Source: Streptosporangium lutulentum (lineage in GTDB: Bacteria; Actinomycetota; Actinomycetes; Streptosporangiales; Streptosporangiaceae). From it: a stretch of 64,000 nt of DNA. A program made the position numbers and the translations under genes. The notes beneath the pieces were generated by a model. The model saw only the letters and a program-made list of their open reading frames with translations. It searched no databases and was not told the DNA's origin. This document shows positions 1 through 7,740 of this stretch, one piece after another. The first letter of the stretch is position 1. Each line of letters begins with the position of its first letter. The stretch spans positions 4,898,001-4,962,000 of the forward strand of contig NZ_JAUSQU010000001.1 of NCBI RefSeq assembly GCF_030811455.1, given 5' to 3'.

Positions 1-1198
1 CGTCGTCACTCTCGTGGATCGTGATCGAACTCCCGGGCAGCCTGATCGTCCTGCTCGCCGGGGGCGGGCCGGAGACGGCCGGGGCCGGCGTGACCGCGGA
101 GCCGGAGGGCGGCGGGGCGGTCACGTCCCGCGGGCCGCTCGCCCGGCCGGGCCCGATCACCTCGGGCGCCGGGCCCCTCAGCGCCAGGGTGAGTCCCCCC
201 ACCGCCACGAGCGTGACCACGAGCCCTCCGCCGATCGCGGCCCGGAGCCCGCCCCGGTCCTTGGCGGAGGTCCCTGCCGGCGCCGGATACGCCGGGGGCT
301 CCCGGACCGCGTGCGACGAGGCGGCGGCCGAGCCCTCGGCGAGGATGCCGCGGGGCGCGGCGGGCGTCACCGCACCGGGTGCGCCGCCCGCGTGGCCGAG
401 CAGCCGCAGCAGCGCCTCCCCCGCCGTGGGGCGCCGGGCCGCGTCCTTGGCCAGGCACTGCCCGATCAGGTCGCGCAGCGCCGGATCGGCGATCCCCCGC
501 AGGTCGGGCTCCAGGTTCACGATCCGATTGAAGATCGCGGGCAGGCTGTCGGCGCCGAACGGCGGCCGGCCGGTGGCCGCGAAGACCATCGCGGCGCCCC
601 AGGCGAACATGTCCGCGGGTGCCCCGGCGTCCTCCCCCGCCAGTTGCTCGGGGGTCATGTAGGACGGGGTGCCGATCGTCGTCGCGGTCAGCGTGGAGGT
701 CCGGTCGAGCGCCTTGGCGATGCCGAAGTCGATCACTCTGGGGCCGTCCGGGGCGAGCAGCACGTTGGACGGCTTGAAGTCGCGGTGCGCGATCCCCGCC
801 TGGTGGATCGCGACCAGCGCGGTGACGGTGCCGATCGCCAGGCGGTGCAGGGCCGGCCCCCCGCGCGGCCCCTCGGAGGCCACGACGGCCTCCAGCGTCG
901 GGCCCTCGATGTATTCGCTGACGATGTACGGCCGCCGCCGGTCGATGCCGGTGCCGATCACCGCGGCGGTGCAGAAGGGGGCGACCCGCCGGGCCGTACT
1001 GACCTCGCGGACGAAACGCTCCCTCGCCTCGGAGTCCCGGGCGAGGTCGGGACGGAGCAGTTTGACCGCGACGCGGGTGCCCGTGGGCGACACACCCAGG
1101 TAGACCGTTCCCTGACCGCCCTCGCCCAGCCGGCCGGTGAGCCGGTACTCCCGCACTCGCCGGGGATCCCCGGGCCGCAGGGGCGCGAGGTCCGGCAT
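1..1198 (-). CDS. Serine/threonine protein kinase, C-terminus beyond window
   Basis: Hanks-type (PknB-like) membrane kinase that phosphorylates Ser/Thr of target proteins. From the ATG at 1198 the N-terminus has the glycine-rich loop (LGEGGQGTVYLG), the ATP-binding lysine in VAVK (about residue 46), the catalytic HRDFKPSN (H138 to N145) and the metal-binding DFG (from residue 157). The catalytic domain ends near residue 270. A low-complexity juxtamembrane stretch and one transmembrane segment (about residues 312-337) follow, and the frame is still open at base 1, so the extracellular sensor part is truncated by the window. The HRD motif carries F rather than the usual L/V, which is common in actinobacterial kinases. 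No substrate is apparent. The envelope-stress genes next to it are on the same strand but 158 bases upstream. Confidence 0.93.
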   Translation of the reverse strand, partial: MPDLAPLRPGDPRRVREYRLTGRLGEGGQGTVYLGVSPTGTRVAVKLLRPDLARDSEARERFVREVSTARRVAPFCTAAVIGTGIDRRRPYIVSEYIEGPTLEAVVASEGPRGGPALHRLAIGTVTALVAIHQAGIAHRDFKPSNVLLAPDGPRVIDFGIAKALDRTSTLTATTIGTPSYMTPEQLAGEDAGAPADMFAWGAAMVFAATGRPPFGADSLPAIFNRIVNLEPDLRGIADPALRDLIGQCLAKDAARRPTAGEALLRLLGHAGGAPGAVTPAAPRGILAEGSAAASSHAVREPPAYPAPAGTSAKDRGGLRAAIGGGLVVTLVAVGGLTLALRGPAPEVIGPGRASGPRDVTAPPPSGSAVTPAPAVSGPPPASRTIRLPGSSITIHESDD

Positions 1199-1356
1199 GG
1201 ACGCACCTTCCCTCGGGGGACCTTTCGCATTTCATTGTGAAGGCAAAGGATCACGATCCATGCACCGAACCGCTCACGCGTCAGCCGCGTGGCCGCGTCG
1301 GGGAGAAGGCGTCGTCCGCCGGATTCACCGGCCCGCGGTACGCGCCCGGGACCTCT

Positions 1357-1926
1357 CTAAAGGCCCGGGGCGCCCCAGAGCGGGAACCAGCGGCCGAGGT
1401 CGGGCTCGATCGGGAGCTCGTCGGCCAGCACGGCCCGCATCTCCAGCTCCAGCGCGTTGTCCCTGCGCCGGTCCGGCAGCGGCGCGAACGGGTAGAAGGT
1501 GCCCTGCTTGTAGAGGTAGACCAGGCCGAGCTTGCGGCCGTTCGGATCGGCGAAGGAGAGCAGCGAGCAGAGCAGGGAGGGACCGAAGGCCGCCGCCTCA
1601 AGGGAGGAGTTGACGGCGTGCAGGTCGGTGACCAGATCGCTGAACTGCTCGGGCGCGCGGCGCGCCAGCAACCACGTGTACCCGTAGGTGTCCTGGGAGA
1701 TCTCCACCGGCGGGCCGCCACCCGCGTCCAGCAGCGCGGCGATGTCGCGTTCCAGCGCGGCGAAGGCCCCGCCCTCGGCCGAGCGGAAGCAGACCGACCC
1801 CAGCCCGGTGGGCGCGAAACCGGTCGCGGCCTGCAAGGTCACCGCCGCCGACGGGAGCGCGAACAGCGCGTCCAGGTCGGCCTTCGCCGGTTCGGTACGG
1901 CCCAGCAGCACATCCCACCAGCTCAC
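1357..1926 (-). CDS. pspAB: PspA-associated protein PspAB
   Basis: Protein of 189 residues recognised as the PspAB family, found in actinobacteria with PspA, PspAA and HtpX. Its biochemical role is not established; by context it belongs to an envelope-stress response. It begins MSWWDVLLGRTEPAK, with no signal peptide or convincing membrane segment, and ends in a hydrophobic region rich in F, W and P. It is the last gene of the set: the htpX stop at 1930 lies 3 nt before its GTG start, which implies coupled translation. The name rests on family recognition and gene order. Confidence 0.82.
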   Translation of the reverse strand: MSWWDVLLGRTEPAKADLDALFALPSAAVTLQAATGFAPTGLGSVCFRSAEGGAFAALERDIAALLDAGGGPPVEISQDTYGYTWLLARRAPEQFSDLVTDLHAVNSSLEAAAFGPSLLCSLLSFADPNGRKLGLVYLYKQGTFYPFAPLPDRRRDNALELEMRAVLADELPIEPDLGRWFPLWGAPGL

Positions 1927-1929
1927 AGC

Positions 1930-2838
1930 TCACACTCCCCGTCCGAGTTGGGCGGAGATCTTGGCGAGCTGGTCCAGACGCCGTTCCAGCGGAGGGTGGG
2001 TCGCCAGGATCGCGGCCAGGCTGGCCTTGCCGGACAGCGCGGGGACGAAGAAGAAGGCGTTGAACGGCTCGGCCTCGCGCAGATCCCTGGTCGGTATGCG
2101 GGCCATCTCTCCGCTGATCTTGACCAGCGCGCTGGCCAGGGCCGAGGGCCGCTGGGTGAGCAGGGCTCCCGCACGGTCGGCGGCCAGCTCGCGATAGCGC
2201 GACAGCGCCCGGGTGAGCAGGAAGCTGACCGCGTACACCAGGACCGAGACCAGCAGGATGATCAAGCCGATCGGGAGGCCGCCGCTCCTGTCGTCACGGC
2301 TGCGCCCGCCCAGGCCGCTGTAGAGCGCGATCCTGGTCATGAGCCCGGCGACCATGCCGAGGAAGGACGCGATCGTCATCACCGCGACGTCCCGGTGGGC
2401 CACATGGGACATCTCGTGGGCGAGCACGCCCTCAAGCTCGGTCCCGTCAAGGCGGCGCAGCAGGCCGGTGGTCACGCAGACCACCGAGTTCTTCTGGTTG
2501 CGGCCGGTGGCGAACGCGTTCGGAACGTCCGAGTCGGCGATCGCCACCCGCGGCTTCGGCATGTCGGCGATGGCGCTGAGCCGGTCGATCATGCCGTGCA
2601 ACTCGGGGGCCTCCTGCGGTGAGACCACACGTCCGTGCATCGCGAACAGTGCGATGCGGTCGGACAGGAAGTACTGGACCAGCAGGATGCCGCCGGCTAT
2701 GAGCAGCACCATGACCGTCCGCAATCCCAGCGCGACCAGCACCCCCACGAAGACCACATAGAGCAGTCCGAGCAGGAACATGGTCAGGACCATACGGCTG
2801 GTCAGGCCCCGGTCCGGGGCAAACCGGGTTTGTGCCAT
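1930..2838 (-). CDS. htpX: HtpX-like M48 zinc metalloprotease
   Basis: Membrane-bound zinc endopeptidase of the M48 family, which degrades misfolded membrane proteins. The 302 residues include two N-terminal hydrophobic segments (about 17-57), the zinc-binding HEMSH motif (H141, E142, H145) and two more membrane segments near 155-215. A conserved ELAADR segment around residue 217 supplies the third zinc ligand. It lies between pspAA and pspAB on the same strand, with 9 nt and 3 nt gaps, so the protease is probably co-transcribed with the PspA stress proteins. Confidence 0.93.
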   Translation of the reverse strand: MAQTRFAPDRGLTSRMVLTMFLLGLLYVVFVGVLVALGLRTVMVLLIAGGILLVQYFLSDRIALFAMHGRVVSPQEAPELHGMIDRLSAIADMPKPRVAIADSDVPNAFATGRNQKNSVVCVTTGLLRRLDGTELEGVLAHEMSHVAHRDVAVMTIASFLGMVAGLMTRIALYSGLGGRSRDDRSGGLPIGLIILLVSVLVYAVSFLLTRALSRYRELAADRAGALLTQRPSALASALVKISGEMARIPTRDLREAEPFNAFFFVPALSGKASLAAILATHPPLERRLDQLAKISAQLGRGV

Positions 2839-2847
2839 ATGTCCAAG

Positions 2848-3126
2848 CTAGCCGGGAATCAGACCTTCATCGCCGAGCATTGCCCGCACTTCGTCCATGG
2901 AAGCGTCAGCCGGAGGCAAAATCAGCTCGGAGGATTCGAGGCTGTCGTCCGGAAGCGCCTTGCCGACGTGGCGGACCTTGTCCAGCAGGTCGTGCAGCCG
3001 GACCCGGAACGTCTCCTCGTCCCCGGTCTCGATGGCCGCCTCCAGATCGGTGTCCAGGGCGTTGAGGACCTCAAGATCGTTGGGGCCGATCTCGATCTGT
3101 CCTTCCCCCATGATGCGAACGATCAC
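2848..3126 (-). CDS. pspAA: PspA-associated protein PspAA
   Basis: Acidic protein of 92 residues matching the PspAA family, known in actinobacteria and some other bacteria as a partner encoded beside PspA. It starts MIVRIMGEGQIEI, a small beta-rich domain, and continues with an acidic helical region. Its GTG start (3126-3124) overlaps the pspA stop (3125-3123) as GTGA, so the two are translationally coupled and probably made together. The molecular function is not known. Confidence 0.85.
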   Translation of the reverse strand: MIVRIMGEGQIEIGPNDLEVLNALDTDLEAAIETGDEETFRVRLHDLLDKVRHVGKALPDDSLESSELILPPADASMDEVRAMLGDEGLIPG

Positions 3127-3938
3127 AGTCCCTCCCCCGGCTGGCGCAGCTGCTGAGTCTGGTTCGACTGCGGCTGCTGGTTCGGCTGTGGCTGCTGCTG
3201 GGCCGGCCCCTGCTCGATCGCGCTCTTGGGCGTGCTGCCCTGGCCGAGCTCGGCCTTCATCCGCGCGATCTCCAGCTCCACGTCGTGCCCGCCGCCCATG
3301 CGGTCGAGCTCGGCCTGGATGTCGTCGCCGCGCTGCCCGCTGTAGTCGTCGAGCGCACCGCTGGCCAGCAGTTCGTCGATGGCACCCGCGCGGGCCTGCA
3401 TGGAGGCCGTCTTGTCCTCGGCCCGCTGGATCGCCAGACCGACGTCGCCCATCTCCTCGGAGATGCCGGAGAACGCCTCGTTGATCCGCGTCTGCGCCTC
3501 GGCCGCGGTGTAGGTCGCCTTGATCGTCTCCTTCCTGGTGCGGAAGGAGTCAACCTTGGCCTGCAGCCGCTGCGAGGCGGTGGTGAGCTTCTCCTCCTCG
3601 GCCTGCAGGTTGTCGTGCTGCACGCGAAGGTCGGCGATCTGGGTCTGCAGGCCTCCCCTGCGGGTCAGGGCCTCGCGGGCGAGATCCTCACGACCGACGC
3701 CAAGCGCCTTGCGCCCCTGTTCCTCAAGCTTGCGCGACTGGGCCTCGATCTGGTTGATCTGCAACTCCACCCGCTTACGCGAGGTGGCGACGTCGGCCAC
3801 GCCCCGGCGCACCTTCTGCAACAACTCCAACTGGCGCTGATAGGAGTAGTCCAGGGTTTCGCGCGGATCCTCCATCTTGTCCAAAGCGTTGTTCGCCTTG
3901 GACTTGAAGATCAACGAAAGTCTCTTCATCACGCTCAT
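3123..3938 (-). CDS. pspA: PspA/IM30 family membrane-stress protein
   Basis: Homologue of PspA/Vipp1 (ESCRT-III-like), which coats and stabilises damaged inner membrane. It starts MSVMKRLSLIFKSKAN, the membrane-binding N-terminal amphipathic helix, and is predicted to be almost wholly coiled coil to about residue 220. The C-terminal tail of about 35 residues is very rich in Q, P and N, unlike the structured core. The divergent neighbour is the DUF3043 gene; the 148-base gap between them holds both promoters. First gene of the pspA-pspAA-htpX-pspAB set. Confidence 0.93.
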   Translation of the reverse strand: MSVMKRLSLIFKSKANNALDKMEDPRETLDYSYQRQLELLQKVRRGVADVATSRKRVELQINQIEAQSRKLEEQGRKALGVGREDLAREALTRRGGLQTQIADLRVQHDNLQAEEEKLTTASQRLQAKVDSFRTRKETIKATYTAAEAQTRINEAFSGISEEMGDVGLAIQRAEDKTASMQARAGAIDELLASGALDDYSGQRGDDIQAELDRMGGGHDVELEIARMKAELGQGSTPKSAIEQGPAQQQPQPNQQPQSNQTQQLRQPGEGL

Positions 3939-4086
3939 GCGCGTCGGCCGTCCCCTTCTTCAAGTGCGCTTCGGGTCACCCCGGTGATTCCAGCCCCCCG
4001 CTAAAAACGCCGGAACCGCCATAGGGTTCACCCTACGCATAACGCGCGGGGGCGTCACTAAGTTGCAGTCCCGGTAGGCTGACGAT

Positions 4087-4695
4087 GTGTTCCGACGTAC
4101 CCAGACCACCGCGGACGACTCCCCCGCCTCCGATAACGATCCTAAGCCTGCGGGCAAGGGACGTCCCACACCCAAGCGCCGGGACGCCGAAGGCCGTCGC
4201 CGTCAGCCGGTGAACGCCCCCCAGAACCGCAAAGAGGCCTACAAACAGCTCCGCGAGCGCCAGGCCAACGATCGCGTCAAGGCGCGCGAGGGCATGATGC
4301 GCGGCGACGAGAAGTACTTCCCCGCCCGCGACCGAGGGCCCGCCCGCAAGTTCGCCCGCGACTGGGTCGACTCCCGCCGGGTCATCAGCCAGTACTTCCT
4401 GCCGTTCTCACTCCTCATCCTCCTGCTCACCTGGGTCCCCTTCCCGGCCGACGTCCGCGGGGTCGTCTACGTCGCGGTGATCACGATCGGCTGGCCTCTG
4501 ATGATGGTCGGCGTGCTGTTCACCTCGATCTGGGTGTCCTGGAAGGTCAAGAAACTCGTCGCCGAGAAGTACCCCGACGAGAGCGTCAAGGGTGTCGGTT
4601 TCTACGCCGCCATGCGCGCACTGCAGATTCGCAAGCTGCGCTTCCCTCCGCCGGTCTTCCTGCCCGGAGGCAAGCCCGCCCCGCCGAAGAGGTAG
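4087..4695 (+). CDS. DUF3043 membrane protein
   Basis: Actinobacterial membrane protein of 202 residues, DUF3043 family, function unknown. The first 100 residues are highly charged and repeat-poor (many K, R, D and Q). Two membrane helices follow (about 105-123 and 130-152), then a short basic cytoplasmic tail. I chose the GTG at 4087; the ATG two bases earlier is in another frame. It is followed by a strong hairpin and is transcribed alone, divergently from pspA. Confidence 0.85.
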   Translation: MFRRTQTTADDSPASDNDPKPAGKGRPTPKRRDAEGRRRQPVNAPQNRKEAYKQLRERQANDRVKAREGMMRGDEKYFPARDRGPARKFARDWVDSRRVISQYFLPFSLLILLLTWVPFPADVRGVVYVAVITIGWPLMMVGVLFTSIWVSWKVKKLVAEKYPDESVKGVGFYAAMRALQIRKLRFPPPVFLPGGKPAPPKR

Positions 4696-4713
4696 GCCGC
4701 GAGCAGATCTTCC

Positions 4714-4751
4714 CGAACCCCTCGTCTCTCCGTGGAGAGGCGAGGGGTTCG
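4714..4751 (+). terminator. Rho-independent-type hairpin after the DUF3043 gene
   Basis: An 11-bp perfect arm (4714-4724 with 4741-4751) encloses a second 6-bp arm (4726-4731 with 4734-4739), so almost the whole element folds as one stem. The U-tract is weak, as usual in high-GC actinobacteria. Confidence 0.8.
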
Positions 4752-4911
4752 CTGTGCGGGGACCGTCCGCACGAGATTCCCGATGCGGTTTCTGGCAATT
4801 TGCTGCGAATTTTCTACCAATTAGCTGTGTGAAGAATCTGCCCATATGAGAGTTTTATGGAGCATTTCACTATCTTTATCCCAATCGTTTGGGTGCCGGA
4901 CACGCCATCGA

Positions 4912-6231
4912 TCATGACTTGTCGGGGATGTTCCACTCCAGCTCGCCGTCGACCGCTTCGGGCTTCCAGTAACCGACGGACCCGCCGGTCTCCAGAGCGT
5001 TCGCGGTCGCCTTCAGCAGCGCGTAGTACGAGCCGATCCGGATCTCTCCCGGCGTGAAGCCCAGCTGACCTTCGTGGTCGGTTTCCCCGACGTCGCGCAC
5101 CGCGGAGTCGATCACCAGATGATCGCCGCTCCCGTCGGCGCCGAACGGGATCATCCGCCCGTCCCACCACTCCGATCGCGGATCGCCCTCCTCGCCCCCG
5201 TCGATCTCGCACAGCCCTCGCCAGTGGTCACGGATGGCGCGGACGTCTTGATTCTCGTGGCCGAGGAAGCCGAACGCCCGGGTGTCCCTCGCGAAGACGG
5301 CTCCGTTGTGGCGGAGCAGGGAGGCCCGGAGGTCGTCGGGGAACCGCAGGCCCATCTGCGCCTCCGCGACCGCGATCGTCCGGGCCTTGGCGGGTTCGCC
5401 GAGCGTGAGACGGGTCTTGGGGGCGTTGGTCTTCAGCCACGTCTCGATCCGCCGCCACTGCCGGTTCACCGCCCGGGTCACCGTCGGGCTGACGGCTCGC
5501 GCCCTCGGCTCCCGGACCTCCGGCCGGCAGTCCGCGTCCGTAACCGGCTCACGGACCGGAACCGGCTCCTCCTCGGCCCGATCACCGTCCGCCGCCCCCG
5601 CACCGTTCAGGATCTCCAGGGAGACGTCCCCGGAGGCCTCGCCGTCCGACCCGGTCCAGGGGAAGACGTCATTGAACACGCATCCGACGGCCGTCGTCGC
5701 GACGCCGACCTCCCCTCCGGGCGTCACGCCGTACGCCTCTTCGGGACACGAATCGCTCTCGCGCCCGTCCGGCTCCCCTCCGGCGGTTCCCACGAAGGCC
5801 GTCGTCTCCTCGACGGTTTCCAGATCTTTCGAGAAGACCGCGTTCTCGAGGACCTGCGTGCCGAGGACCAGGAGGCACAGCCCGAGCCCGACGACGCCCC
5901 ACCGGATCAGGCGCCCCCGGGCGACCTCCTCCAGCGGCGCCCTCGGCGCCCTGGACGGGAGGTCCCCGAAGAACCTCTCCAGGGCGGAGGGCCCGGTGGC
6001 ATAGCGCACCAGGTCGTCGTCGGTGGGGACGCCCAGGATCGGAACCGGAGGCCACGACGGCTCGGGGGCGTTCCCGGCCTCCCCGGTCTCGCCCCCGGAG
6101 GCCGTCTCGGAAGTCGCCGGATTCTGCCCCGCCGGACTCCGGCGCAGGCGAAGGACCGCCACGACGATCGCCGCCACCGCGGCGACCGCGAGCACGAGCC
6201 GTACCCACCGGGAAGTGATCAACTTCGACAT
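4912..6231 (-). CDS. Membrane-anchored SMI1/KNR4 (SUKH) family protein
   Basis: Protein of 439 residues with a C-terminal SMI1/KNR4-like domain (about the last 180 residues). This is recognised from the helix carrying AEAQMGLRFPDDLRASLL, the following RHNGA and the aromatic/acidic pattern after it. SUKH domains serve as immunity proteins against polymorphic toxins in many bacteria but also occur as general interaction modules. Two hydrophobic segments (about residues 10-28 and 110-128) flank a proline-rich linker, and a region with two cysteines lies between the second segment and the SUKH domain. I took the ATG at 6231 (MSKLITS) rather than one further upstream that would run into the promoter of the divergent gene. 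No cognate toxin gene is next to it. The region beyond its 3' end (about 4786-4910) is unusually AT-rich. Confidence 0.75.
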   Translation of the reverse strand: MSKLITSRWVRLVLAVAAVAAIVVAVLRLRRSPAGQNPATSETASGGETGEAGNAPEPSWPPVPILGVPTDDDLVRYATGPSALERFFGDLPSRAPRAPLEEVARGRLIRWGVVGLGLCLLVLGTQVLENAVFSKDLETVEETTAFVGTAGGEPDGRESDSCPEEAYGVTPGGEVGVATTAVGCVFNDVFPWTGSDGEASGDVSLEILNGAGAADGDRAEEEPVPVREPVTDADCRPEVREPRARAVSPTVTRAVNRQWRRIETWLKTNAPKTRLTLGEPAKARTIAVAEAQMGLRFPDDLRASLLRHNGAVFARDTRAFGFLGHENQDVRAIRDHWRGLCEIDGGEEGDPRSEWWDGRMIPFGADGSGDHLVIDSAVRDVGETDHEGQLGFTPGEIRIGSYYALLKATANALETGGSVGYWKPEAVDGELEWNIPDKS

Positions 6232-6289
6232 CTGGGGCAGAGTATCCCGAAATGAGTTTTCCTTATGAAGCCCGCTAGGGTCGAACACT

Positions 6290-7288
6290 ATGGAATTCCG
6301 TCACCTTGGCCGCAGCGGTCTCATGATCAGCGAGATCAGCTACGGCAACTGGATCACCCACGGTTCCCAGGTCGAGGAGGACGCCGCCAAGCAGTGCGTG
6401 CAGGCCGCCCTCGACGAGGGAATCACCACCTTCGACACCGCCGATGTCTACGCGGGTACCAAAGCGGAGGAAGTGCTCGGCCGGGCCCTGAAGGGCGTCC
6501 GCCGCGAGTCCCTGGAGATCCTCACCAAGGTCTACTGGCCCACCGGCAAGGGCCCCAACGACCGTGGACTGTCCCGCAAGCACATCACCGAGTCCATCCA
6601 CGGCTCGCTGCGGCGCCTGCAGACCGACTACGTCGACCTGTACCAGGCTCACCGTTTCGACTACGAGACGCCGATGGAGGAGACCCTCAAGACCTTCGAC
6701 GACCTCGTACGGCAGGGCAAGGTCCTCTATGTCGGTGTCAGCGAGTGGAACGCCGACCAGATCTCCCGGGCTTTGAAGATCGCTGACGAGATGGGCTTCG
6801 ACCGCCTGGTCTCCAACCAGCCGCAGTACTCGATGTTGTGGCGGGTCATCGAGGAGGAGATCGTGCCGCTGAGCGAGAAGGAGGGTCTCAGCCAGATCGT
6901 CTTCTCCCCGATCGCCCAGGGCGTGCTCACCGGCAAGTATCTGCCGGGCCAGCCGGCGCCCTCCGGTTCCCGGGCCACCGACCCGTCCGGTGGCAACATG
7001 ATCGCCAAGTTGCTGAACGACGAGTTGCTCGCCCGCGTCCAGGAATTGAAGCCGATCGCCGCCGACCTCGGCCTGAGCATGGCCCAGCTTGCCGTGGCCT
7101 GGGTGTTGCAGAACCCGAACGTGGCCTCCGCCATCGTTGGGGCGACCAGGCCGGAGCAGGTCCGTGACAACGTCAAGGCGAGCGGTGTGAAGCTGGACGC
7201 CGACGTGTTGAAGAAGATCGACGATGTTCTTGGCTCGCTCGTCGAGCGGGACCCCGCCAAGACCGTCAGCCCCCCGAAGCGCGCCTGA
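6290..7288 (+). CDS. Aldo/keto reductase
   Basis: NADPH-dependent oxidoreductase with a TIM barrel, 332 residues. The catalytic tetrad is visible as D49, Y54, K80 and H121. It resembles the YghZ and potassium-channel beta-subunit branch of the superfamily, which reduces aldehydes and related carbonyls; the substrate cannot be told from sequence. The C-terminal part has the cofactor-binding pattern ending IVGATRPEQV. It stands alone, divergent from the SUKH gene and convergent with the small gene at 7351, with a shared terminator between. Confidence 0.93.
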   Translation: MEFRHLGRSGLMISEISYGNWITHGSQVEEDAAKQCVQAALDEGITTFDTADVYAGTKAEEVLGRALKGVRRESLEILTKVYWPTGKGPNDRGLSRKHITESIHGSLRRLQTDYVDLYQAHRFDYETPMEETLKTFDDLVRQGKVLYVGVSEWNADQISRALKIADEMGFDRLVSNQPQYSMLWRVIEEEIVPLSEKEGLSQIVFSPIAQGVLTGKYLPGQPAPSGSRATDPSGGNMIAKLLNDELLARVQELKPIAADLGLSMAQLAVAWVLQNPNVASAIVGATRPEQVRDNVKASGVKLDADVLKKIDDVLGSLVERDPAKTVSPPKRA

Positions 7289-7304
7289 TCACTAAATGAA
7301 CAAA

Positions 7305-7341
7305 CCCCTCGGGTTTCCTCGCTGACGGGAAACCCGAGGGG
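7305..7341. terminator. Bidirectional terminator between convergent genes
   Basis: A 12-bp perfect inverted repeat (7305-7316 with 7330-7341) with a 13-nt loop, flanked by A-rich sequence on the left and T-rich on the right. It can serve both the aldo/keto reductase and the small gene on the other strand. Confidence 0.85.
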
Positions 7342-7350
7342 CTTTCTCGT

Positions 7351-7557
7351 TCATTCGGAGCGCAGCGACATCTTCTCGTATTCGACCCGGTCACCATCAA
7401 GCAGGGTGACCTTCTCGACACCGGATTCCAGCAGCTCACGCCAGCTCTCGCCAAGCCAGGACTCGGCGTCGGCCTGACTCGGGAACATGTCGGACGGCAG
7501 AACTCCCTCGGTCACCTCGCCGCCGTTCGCGTTTTCATAACGCCAGTGCCAGGTCAT
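7351..7557 (-). CDS. Small conserved actinobacterial protein
   Basis: Acidic protein of 68 residues starting MTWHWRYENANG, a type I recognise as widespread and uncharacterised in actinomycetes. The ATG at 7557 is fixed by a strong AAGGAG (7565-7570) 7 nt upstream; a longer frame exists but lacks such a site. It has no signal peptide or membrane segment. Aromatic residues are concentrated near the N-terminus and the middle is rich in E, W and S. The function is unknown. Confidence 0.78.
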   Translation of the reverse strand: MTWHWRYENANGGEVTEGVLPSDMFPSQADAESWLGESWRELLESGVEKVTLLDGDRVEYEKMSLRSE

Positions 7558-7740
7558 GCATACGCTCCTTTTACGGGTCTTGCCGGTGCCCCCTCGACGG
7601 CTCAACGAACCCTACCTCCCCGAAGCGTTCCGAGCGTGGAGCCGAAAAATCACGCCGGCCGAAACGATCGGTTCGGGCACCCGTACGCTGAGGCCGTCAA
7701 CGACCGCGGTCTGAGGGCCGGGCATCCTTGGGAGAACTCG

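Noticed and set aside
1237-2622. 461-codon forward frame antisense to pspAB and htpX
   Set aside because: Antisense to two recognised genes; composition is that of a reverse-frame shadow.
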